Assembly: GCF_934372025.1 (NCBI RefSeq)
Contig: NZ_CAKROJ010000083.1
Location: 1 to 7,254, forward strand
DNA: 7,254 bases
Direction of reading: 5' to 3'
DNA from: an uncultured Blautia sp.
Lineage (GTDB): Bacteria > Bacillota > Clostridia > Lachnospirales > Lachnospiraceae
Positions 1-5,251 of the stretch are shown here, one piece after another; position 1 is the first letter of the stretch; each line of letters opens with the position of its first letter. Below the pieces are notes generated by a model, which was not told where the DNA came from, searched no databases, and worked only from the letters and a program-made list of their open reading frames with translations. A program made the translations under genes and the position numbers.

Positions 1-50
1 AAAAAAGGCGGCTGCCTGACAGGAGAACCTCTTGCCAGCAGTGGCCTTTT
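1..50 (+). terminator. Long imperfect hairpin with T tract, probable terminator of an upstream gene
   Basis: An A-rich 5' arm starting AAAAAAGGC pairs with a 3' arm ending GGCCTTTTT. The stem continues through GCTGC/GCAGT and an inner GAG/CTC pairing with a few mismatches, around an AAC loop near position 27. The 3' arm runs into five T residues, as in an intrinsic terminator for transcription coming from the left. The A run at the left edge would make it work in the other orientation too. The window starts inside or just at this element, so the gene it serves cannot be seen. Confidence 0.6.
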
Positions 51-60
51 TCGGTATAAT
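32..60 (+). promoter_or_regulatory. Sigma-A promoter for helD, overlapping the terminator hairpin
   Basis: TTGCCA (32-37) is a 5/6 match to the -35 consensus. It is followed after exactly 17 bp by a perfect TATAAT (55-60). Transcription should begin near 67, leaving a leader of about 100 nt before helD. The -35 element lies within the 3' arm of the upstream hairpin, so terminator and promoter share bases. No operator-like repeat is obvious next to it. Confidence 0.7.
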
Positions 61-66
61 AATTCC

Positions 67-165
67 CTAAAGTCGACGATGCTCAGGTTGGAAACAGCAG
101 GTTTACAGTCGGCAGGAGTATATATGATAAGATAACAAAGATTAAAAATGATTGGTTGATGAGTT
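67..165 (+). other. helD 5' leader with a possible three-codon ORF
   Basis: The predicted untranslated leader contains a good Shine-Dalgarno sequence, AGGAG (114-118). Five bases later comes an ATG at 124 that opens only Met-Ile-Arg before TAA (133-135). helD itself, 30 nt further on, has only a weak upstream match (GGTTGAT, 154-160). A second short ATG ORF (148) also stops after three codons. Ribosomes may therefore load at the stronger site and reinitiate, but a chance arrangement is equally possible. No stable long-range structure was recognised. Confidence 0.3.
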
Positions 166-2232
166 ATGACAAATATAGAAAATGGCAGAGAGCATCTGCA
201 GCATGTGATGGACTGTCTCTGCACAAGGCTTGCGCAGATCGATCAGGCAATCCTTGATGGTGAAAAAGATGTCGAGGATATGCATGAATATTACTGGGAA
301 AATTATACGGAGATGGACGAATATGGTTATGAGAATTATGATAACCAGCAGGCACTGTTTCAACAGATGCAGGCAAATGAAGAACAGTTTCTTCTTCGCA
401 GGAGATTTAAGAAAATGTTGGATTCTCCGTTTTTTGGACGAGTGGATTTTATGTATTCCGGTGATGATGAAGCAGAGAAATTTTATATAGGGATAGGAAA
501 TCTTTCAGAAACAGCAGGAAGCCTTCCGCTGGTATATGACTGGAGAGCTCCGGTAAGTGGACTGTTTTACGACTATGATAAGGGACCGGCGTCTTATGAG
601 GCACCATCAGGAACCTTTGAAGGAGAAATAGTTTCCAAATGGCAGTATAAGATTCGACGTGGAAAAATGCTCTATGAATTTGAGAGTGATGTAAAAATCG
701 ATGATGAGATTCTTGGCGCGGAACTTGGAAGCAAAGGTGAGGTTCAGCTTAAAAATATCGTTCGGACGATCCAGAAGGAACAGAATGCGATTATTCGAAA
801 TACACAGGATCGGATCATGGTGATCCAGGGGGCTGCCGGAAGTGGTAAGACATCTGTGGCACTTCACAGAATTGCGTATCTTCTTTATCATGACCGGGAA
901 AACCTGAAATCTTCCAATGTACTGGTTCTTTCACCAAATGGGGTGTTTGCTGATTACATTTCTCATATTCTTCCGGAACTTGGGGAAGAAAATATCCGTG
1001 AGATGAGTTTTGATCTGTTTGCCTACAGAGAACTGAAAGGCATTGTAGCTGATTGTGAAGAACGTTATGATCAGATTGAACGGGCAATTCTGGCTCCGGA
1101 GTCACAGGAACTCTGTCGTGAAAAACAATCGGCAGAATTCACAGGCAGACTGGATGGCTTTATGCTGGGGCTGGAAGATGAACTGATGAATTTCAGGGAT
1201 ATTGAATACAAAGGATGTTGTCTCAAAGAAAAAGAAATCATAGATCTTTTTTATTTTAAGTTTCTGGATATTCCGCTCCTTTCCCGAATGGAAGCAGTTG
1301 CAGAATATTTCATTGATCAGGTGGAGACACTGAGAGATAAAGATCTTGCGGATGAAGAAAAAGAGGAACTCACAGATCGTTTTCTTCGCATGTATGAAAC
1401 CAGAGACTGTTATGTACTGTACAGTCGTTTTCTGGAGCAGGAAGGATATAAGCCGCTTCCGCATGTTCCGCCCGAAAAGAGAAAGCTTCGTTATGAAGAT
1501 GTTTATCCGGTACTATATCTGAAATATTCACTTTTCAAATGTGGAAATCATCATGGAATCAAGCACGTCATCGTAGATGAGATGCAGGATTATTCCTGGA
1601 TACAGTTTGTACTTCTGAAAAAACTGTTTCCATGCAGAATGACGATTCTTGGAGACAAAGCGCAGACAATGGAAGAAAAGCAGCAGGATGCACTTACATT
1701 CCTTCCGGGAATTTTCGGCAGAGATATTCGTAAGATTATTATGAATCGAAGCTACCGTAATACTATGGAAATCGCACAGTATGCAAATCGTCTTACCGGA
1801 ATTCAGGATATAGAACTGTTTGACCGCCATGGAGCGGCAGTAGAAGAAAGACATTTCGAAAATCTCGAAGCAGCTTTGGATATGGTTATTGAAAAATGGG
1901 AACAAAAGCGGGCAGATTATGAGACAGAGGCTTTGATCCTGTTTACAGAAGCGGAAGCCGAGCATGCATTTCTGTATCTGGAGGACAGACTTAAGAGCAG
2001 AGATCCTGACGGAGAATATGAACTTACCTATATGAACCGCGACAGTCAGAATTTCAAAAAAGGTCTGACAGTAACGACATTTTATCTGGCGAAAGGACTC
2101 GAGTTTGATCAGGTATTTGGTGTATTTAATTCTGAAGAGAACAGCGGTATTGCGATACAGGCAAAATATATTACTGCGACAAGAGCACTGCATGAACTTC
2201 ATATGTATGAAACAGGAAAGCACCTGTGTTGA
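166..2232 (+). CDS. helD: HelD-like superfamily 1 helicase (RNA polymerase recycling factor)
   Basis: This 688-residue protein is a UvrD/Rep-type ATPase of the HelD family. Bacillus HelD binds RNA polymerase and helps release stalled enzyme from nucleic acid using ATP; that role is inferred here by family. The N-terminal part (about 1-75) is a charged, probably coiled-coil region with the family signature HEYYWENYTEMDEYGYE. Next comes the conserved FFGRVDF and DWRAPVSGLFYDY block (about 90-150). Helicase motifs appear in order: Q-motif-like Q203-Q206, Walker A GAAGSGKT (222-229), motif Ia near 252-265, Walker B VDEMQD (470-475), motif III ILGDKAQT (494-501), NRSYRNT (527-533), TFYLAKGLEFD (638-648) and motif VI TATRALHEL (670-678). 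No key residue appears lost. It is shorter than B. subtilis HelD (about 774), as is common in Clostridia. ATG 166 is chosen because in-frame stops lie at 157 and 160. Its own ribosome binding site is weak. Confidence 0.93.
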   Translation: MTNIENGREHLQHVMDCLCTRLAQIDQAILDGEKDVEDMHEYYWENYTEMDEYGYENYDNQQALFQQMQANEEQFLLRRRFKKMLDSPFFGRVDFMYSGDDEAEKFYIGIGNLSETAGSLPLVYDWRAPVSGLFYDYDKGPASYEAPSGTFEGEIVSKWQYKIRRGKMLYEFESDVKIDDEILGAELGSKGEVQLKNIVRTIQKEQNAIIRNTQDRIMVIQGAAGSGKTSVALHRIAYLLYHDRENLKSSNVLVLSPNGVFADYISHILPELGEENIREMSFDLFAYRELKGIVADCEERYDQIERAILAPESQELCREKQSAEFTGRLDGFMLGLEDELMNFRDIEYKGCCLKEKEIIDLFYFKFLDIPLLSRMEAVAEYFIDQVETLRDKDLADEEKEELTDRFLRMYETRDCYVLYSRFLEQEGYKPLPHVPPEKRKLRYEDVYPVLYLKYSLFKCGNHHGIKHVIVDEMQDYSWIQFVLLKKLFPCRMTILGDKAQTMEEKQQDALTFLPGIFGRDIRKIIMNRSYRNTMEIAQYANRLTGIQDIELFDRHGAAVEERHFENLEAALDMVIEKWEQKRADYETEALILFTEAEAEHAFLYLEDRLKSRDPDGEYELTYMNRDSQNFKKGLTVTTFYLAKGLEFDQVFGVFNSEENSGIAIQAKYITATRALHELHMYETGKHLC

Positions 2233-2257
2233 CAAAAATGTAATAAAATTGTAAAAT
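2229..2257 (+). promoter_or_regulatory. Sigma-A promoter for the lipoprotein gene
   Basis: A perfect TTGACA (2229-2234) is separated by exactly 17 bp from TAAAAT (2252-2257), a 5/6 match to the -10 consensus. The -35 hexamer includes the TGA stop codon of helD (2230-2232). Transcription should begin close to 2264, exactly where the leader hairpin begins. No terminator lies between helD and this promoter, so read-through from helD is also possible. Confidence 0.8.
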
Positions 2258-2264
2258 ATAGCGA

Positions 2265-2315
2265 AACCATTCAGAAGAGATTAAGTATAGAATCAAGGAG
2301 ACTCTTCAGATGGTT
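2265..2315 (+). promoter_or_regulatory. Leader hairpin in the lipoprotein 5' UTR
   Basis: AACCAT (2265-2270) pairs with ATGGTT (2310-2315), and GAAGAG (2274-2279) pairs with CTCTTC (2302-2307). A small TCA/AG internal loop separates the two six-bp stems. The 22-nt terminal loop contains AAGGAG (2295-2300), a Shine-Dalgarno sequence. The start codon of the possible upstream ORF (2310) is paired in the outer stem. There is no T tract, so this is not a terminator. It could protect the mRNA 5' end or control translation. Confidence 0.5.
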
Positions 2316-2357
2316 CTGAACCGTTACGAACTAAGCATAATAAGGAGGTTATTATGA
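2310..2357 (+). CDS. Possible 15-codon upstream ORF (leader peptide)
   Basis: An ATG at 2310 opens 15 codons (MVLNRYELSIIRRLL) and ends with TGA at 2355-2357, overlapping the lipoprotein ATG (2354-2356) as ATGA. AAGGAG at 2295-2300 lies nine bases upstream, an acceptable distance. The lipoprotein's own ribosome binding site lies inside this ORF. The arrangement would allow translational coupling, but the ORF is so short that it may be chance. No run of one amino acid typical of attenuation leaders is seen. Confidence 0.3.
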   Translation: MVLNRYELSIIRRLL

Positions 2358-3421
2358 GAAATAAAAGATTACCTGTAATGTCAGCAATAGCAATATCAGC
2401 GTCAGTTTTTATGACAGCCTGCAGCTTTGGAGGAGACACAAAAGCTACAGAGGAACCGGCTGCAGTAACAGAGACACCGATACCTGAAGCTACAGAAACA
2501 CCGGCACCGACTCCTACAATTGCACCGAATGTACAGAGTACTACGTATACTTCAGCAGACAAAACAATTGCAATCAATCTTCCGGACGCCACATGGGCCA
2601 ATAAGACCGATGAGACAGATATGGTCAGCTTTGAGTCTCCGGATGAGGGAAATATTCTGATCCTTCATGGTCAGGGAGAGGAAACAATGGCTGCAACTGT
2701 TGTTCCAAGCACACAGGATATGGCCGTATCTCTGGAACAGGCTGATGGAGATAAAGTAAACGGAACAGACTTTGAGATTCAGGAATACACATCCAACGAT
2801 GTTAATGGAATCGGTGTATACAGCTATACAACAAAGATGCTGAATACAGATAAGAGTAATGGAAATCTGTATGTAGTTCATAAGGTATTTGCAAACGACA
2901 CAGAATATTATACAATTGATGCCAGTGTAAAGACAGAAGATGCACTTGCATCTGTCAAGGCAGCTGTTGAATCTTTCCAGATTCTCGGAGATTCCACACT
3001 TAAAGAAGCTGCACCGCAGCAGGCAGCAGCTAACAATCAGGCAGCTGATACAAACACTGCTGATGCCAATAATGCAGCTGCTGATCAGCAGACCGCAGAG
3101 AATGCCGGAAATACAGATGCAGCAACAGACAATACATCAGCCGATGCTGCGGAGAACGGCAGCGATAATTCCGGAAGTACAACGACAAATTCCGGAGGAT
3201 TTACAGATGAGCAGTTGTCTAACACAGATGAGACAAGAACACTGTATCGTAACTCTGATGGACATGCATTTGTTATCCAGCCAGATGGAAACGGAAACTG
3301 GGTTGACTTTGACGGTAATGTTTATACATTCACAGATGAGGTAGATGCATATGATGCCGAGGGTAACAGCTACTACTGGCATGGAGAAGCAGCAGACGTA
3401 TATTATATGCCTGTACAGTAA
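2354..3421 (+). CDS. Secreted lipoprotein of unknown function
   Basis: The 355-residue protein begins with a positively charged N-terminus (R2, K4, R5), a hydrophobic stretch and a lipobox-like MTAC ending at C23. C23 is the only cysteine, so export and lipid attachment to the outer face of the membrane are likely. Methionine at the -3 position of the lipobox is less usual than leucine. A Thr/Pro/Glu-rich linker (about 33-58) with TETP repeats leads to a possible alpha/beta domain (about 61-212). Next comes an Ala/Asn/Asp/Gln-rich disordered stretch (about 218-281), and then an aromatic, Gly/Asp-rich C-terminal part (about 283-355) with DGNGNW, DGNVYTF and EGNSYYW turns. I do not recognise either folded part; a PsbP-like fold for the first is only a guess. 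An AAGGAGG ribosome binding site (2342-2348) lies five bases before the ATG. The gene has its own promoter and terminator, so it is probably transcribed mostly alone. Confidence 0.88.
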   Translation: MRNKRLPVMSAIAISASVFMTACSFGGDTKATEEPAAVTETPIPEATETPAPTPTIAPNVQSTTYTSADKTIAINLPDATWANKTDETDMVSFESPDEGNILILHGQGEETMAATVVPSTQDMAVSLEQADGDKVNGTDFEIQEYTSNDVNGIGVYSYTTKMLNTDKSNGNLYVVHKVFANDTEYYTIDASVKTEDALASVKAAVESFQILGDSTLKEAAPQQAAANNQAADTNTADANNAAADQQTAENAGNTDAATDNTSADAAENGSDNSGSTTTNSGGFTDEQLSNTDETRTLYRNSDGHAFVIQPDGNGNWVDFDGNVYTFTDEVDAYDAEGNSYYWHGEAADVYYMPVQ

Positions 3422-3461
3422 AACAATGTAACTGTTCACAGATAATATTCCGCGAAAGAAC

Positions 3462-3491
3462 AAAGGCAGGTGAGAGATCATCTGCCTTTTT
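3462..3491 (+). terminator. Strong intrinsic terminator after the lipoprotein gene
   Basis: AAAGGCAGGTGA (3462-3473) pairs with TCATCTGCCTTT (3478-3489) over 12 bp, including one G-T pair. The loop is GAGA, a GNRA-type tetraloop. The stem ends in five T residues (3487-3491). The matching A run on the 5' side makes it potentially bidirectional. It separates the lipoprotein unit from the methyltransferase genes. Confidence 0.9.
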
Positions 3492-3521
3492 AAACACTAC
3501 AGGGAATTGCAGAAAATAAAG

Positions 3522-3527
3522 AAGGAG
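3522..3527 (+). promoter_or_regulatory. Ribosome binding site fixing the methyltransferase start
   Basis: AAGGAG lies nine bases before ATG 3537. It rules out the in-frame TTG at 3507, which would place this site inside the coding region and add ten Lys-rich residues unlike the family N-terminus. Confidence 0.75.
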
Positions 3528-3536
3528 AGAAAAAAT

Positions 3537-4304
3537 ATGGGCGTATATGAGAAATTTGCACAGGTGTATGACCTGTTTATGGACAATATTGATTATGAAA
3601 ACTGGGCAGATTATGTAGCTGACCGACTGAAGGAATATAGTATAACAGATGGACTGGTTCTGGAACTGGGATGTGGAACAGGCACAATGACAGGATTGCT
3701 TGCCGGCAAGGGTTATGATATGATTGGTGTGGACAATTCTGAGGAAATGCTTGCAGAAGCAATGGAGAAAAAGGTAGAATCAGGACAGGATATCCTGTAT
3801 CTTTTGCAGGATATGCAGGAGTTTGAACTCTATGGTACTGTAAGGGCAGTAGTGAGCGTCTGTGACAGCCTGAATTATATTACAGACAGAGACGAACTCA
3901 GACATGTTTTTGAACTGGTCAATAATTATCTGGACCCGGAAGGTGTCTTTCTGTTTGATATGAATACCGTACATAAGTACAGAGATCTGATGGGAGACAC
4001 TACAATCGCAGAAAATCGTGATGAAGGAAGCTTTATCTGGGATAACAGTTATGATGAGGAAGAAGGGCTGAATTATTATGAACTGGCAGTTTTTCTGCCA
4101 AGAGAGGATGGATTATACGAAAAATCCGAAGAAGTTCACTGTCAGAAAGCATATCCACAGAAAGAAATCGAGACACTGATCAGAGAAGCCGGAATGGATC
4201 TTCTTGCAGTGTATGATGCATATACTTTAGAAGCACCGACAGAGAACAGTGAGAGACTCTTCTTTGTGGCACGTGAAAAAGGAAAGGCACAGAACAAAAA
4301 ATAA
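3537..4304 (+). CDS. YqeM-like class I SAM-dependent methyltransferase
   Basis: The 255-residue cytoplasmic protein has a Rossmann-type methyltransferase fold. The N-terminus YEKFAQVYDLFMDNIDYENW (4-23) resembles B. subtilis YqeM. Motif I VLELGCGTG (41-49) forms the SAM-binding loop. The acidic residue after strand 2 is D66 in GVDNSEEML, and LLQDMQEF (89-96) marks the adenine-side acidic motif. VVSVCDSLNYI (105-115) and the FLFDMNT strand (138-144) follow. The C-terminal SERLFFVAREK (238-248) is typical of this group. The substrate is unknown; small molecule, tRNA or protein are all possible. It is the first gene of the run with hslO and nadE, 56 bp before hslO. No clear promoter lies between the preceding terminator and its start. 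The tail is Lys-rich and ends in AAAAAA before TAA. Confidence 0.88.
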   Translation: MGVYEKFAQVYDLFMDNIDYENWADYVADRLKEYSITDGLVLELGCGTGTMTGLLAGKGYDMIGVDNSEEMLAEAMEKKVESGQDILYLLQDMQEFELYGTVRAVVSVCDSLNYITDRDELRHVFELVNNYLDPEGVFLFDMNTVHKYRDLMGDTTIAENRDEGSFIWDNSYDEEEGLNYYELAVFLPREDGLYEKSEEVHCQKAYPQKEIETLIREAGMDLLAVYDAYTLEAPTENSERLFFVAREKGKAQNKK

Positions 4305-4345
4305 CCGGAAGAAAGAAAACTGGAATAAAGATAACTAGAACAAAG
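4301..4345 (+). repeat. Three tandem 15-bp repeats between methyltransferase and hslO
   Basis: The units ATAACCGGAAGAAAG, AAAACTGGAATAAAG and ATAACTAGAACAAAG lie end to end, each pair matching at 12 of 15 positions. The methyltransferase stop codon (4302-4304) falls inside the first unit. The array ends just at the hslO ribosome binding site (GAGAGG, 4345-4350). The period is a whole number of codons, and the frame shared with hslO is open across the array. The array probably arose by slippage duplication. Confidence 0.75.
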
Positions 4346-4360
4346 AGAGGTAACAGAGTA

Positions 4361-5239
4361 ATGAAAGATTATATAGTAAGAGCAATTGCGGCAGACAGTC
4401 AGATCAGAGCATTTGCAGCAGTTACAACAGAGACAGTAGAGACAGCCAGAAAGGATCACAATACCAGTCCGGTAGCGACAGCTGCACTTGGACGTCTTCT
4501 TACAGCAGGTACTATGATGGGTGTAATGATGAAAGGGGACAAAGATATTCTGACACTTCAGGTAAAGGGCGACGGACCGATTCAGGGAATCACAGTAACT
4601 GCAGATTCCAAGGGACGTGTAAAAGGTTATGTGATTGATCCGGAGGTGATCATTCCGGCAAATGCAAAGGGAAAACTGGATGTATCAGGAGCAGTTGGAA
4701 ACGGATTTCTTCAGGTTATCAAGGATATGGGACTCAAAGAGCCATATGTAGGACAGGTCACTCTGCAGACTGGAGAAATCGCAGAGGATCTTACGTATTA
4801 TTTTGCAGCCAGCGAGCAGGTTCCGTCAGCAGTAGGACTTGGTGTGCTGATGAATAAAGATAATACAGTGCGTCAGGCTGGTGGATTTATTGTACAGGTA
4901 ATGCCGTTTGCCGAAGAAGCTACGATCGCCAAACTGGAAGAAAATGTTCAGAAGATCCAGTCAGTAACAACATTACTTGAGCAGGGACATACTCCGGAAA
5001 GTCTTCTGGAACAGGTGCTGGACGGATTTGATATTGAGATTACAGATACGATTCCGACAGAATTTTACTGCAACTGCAGTAAGGAACGTGTAGAAAGAGC
5101 GCTGATCAGTATTGGTCGTAAAGAACTGAACGAGATGATTCAGGAAGGCAAGGAAGTGGAACTGAACTGCCATTTCTGTAATAAGAATTATACATTCAGT
5201 GTAGAGGAATTAAAAGAAATTCTCAGAAAGTGCAAATAG
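4361..5239 (+). CDS. hslO: Hsp33, redox-regulated molecular chaperone
   Basis: Hsp33 is a cytoplasmic holdase. Its zinc-bound cysteines form disulfides on oxidation, which unfolds the C-terminal part and switches on binding of unfolding proteins. The protein has 292 residues, the usual full length. The N-terminal core is seen in the conserved VRAIAADSQIRAFAA (6-20), TSPVATAALGRLLTAG (35-50) and GDGPIQGI (70-77) segments, and in VGNGFLQVIKDMGLKEPYVGQV (about 112-133). The C-terminal zinc site is complete: C237 and C239 in CNC, and C270 and C273 in CHFC. An extra cysteine, C291, lies next to the C-terminus and is not part of the canonical set. The start ATG follows GAGAGG by ten bases. The gene lies between the methyltransferase and nadE. 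Its TAG stop overlaps the nadE ribosome binding site, which suggests coupled translation. Confidence 0.97.
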   Translation: MKDYIVRAIAADSQIRAFAAVTTETVETARKDHNTSPVATAALGRLLTAGTMMGVMMKGDKDILTLQVKGDGPIQGITVTADSKGRVKGYVIDPEVIIPANAKGKLDVSGAVGNGFLQVIKDMGLKEPYVGQVTLQTGEIAEDLTYYFAASEQVPSAVGLGVLMNKDNTVRQAGGFIVQVMPFAEEATIAKLEENVQKIQSVTTLLEQGHTPESLLEQVLDGFDIEITDTIPTEFYCNCSKERVERALISIGRKELNEMIQEGKEVELNCHFCNKNYTFSVEELKEILRKCK

Positions 5240-5243
5240 GAGG
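5238..5243 (+). promoter_or_regulatory. nadE ribosome binding site overlapping the hslO stop codon
   Basis: AGGAGG is eight bases before GTG 5252 and shares two bases with the hslO TAG (5237-5239). It supports GTG as the nadE start: the in-frame TAG lies just upstream, and the first in-frame ATG is about 30 codons downstream, inside the nitrilase domain. Ribosomes finishing hslO would expose or reuse this site. Confidence 0.85.
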
Positions 5244-5251
5244 AAAAAGCG

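Noticed and set aside
1..54. Left-edge hairpin as a riboswitch or small RNA
   Set aside because: It is a single imperfect stem with a T tail and no recognisable conserved RNA core. A terminator explains it more simply.
92..104. AAAC/GTTT inverted repeat in the helD leader as an operator
   Set aside because: It has only four bp per arm and no extension, so it is too short to separate from chance.
1528..2235. Long reverse-strand ORF of 235 residues opposite the helD 3' half
   Set aside because: It is Cys/Phe/Ile-rich without recognisable motifs, and it lies opposite conserved helicase motifs that fix the forward frame. It is a shadow ORF.
2940..3344. Forward ORF of 134 residues in another frame within the lipoprotein gene
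   Set aside because: It is a Gln/Leu/Arg-rich product from reading the Ala/Asn/Gln low-complexity codons out of frame, without a convincing ribosome binding site.
3441..3446. GATAAT as a -10 element for the methyltransferase genes
   Set aside because: There is no acceptable -35 sequence 16-18 bp upstream. A transcript from here would also have to cross the terminator.
3507..3536. TTG start extending the methyltransferase by ten residues
   Set aside because: It lies upstream of the AAGGAG site that serves ATG 3537, and the added Lys-rich residues do not fit the family N-terminus.
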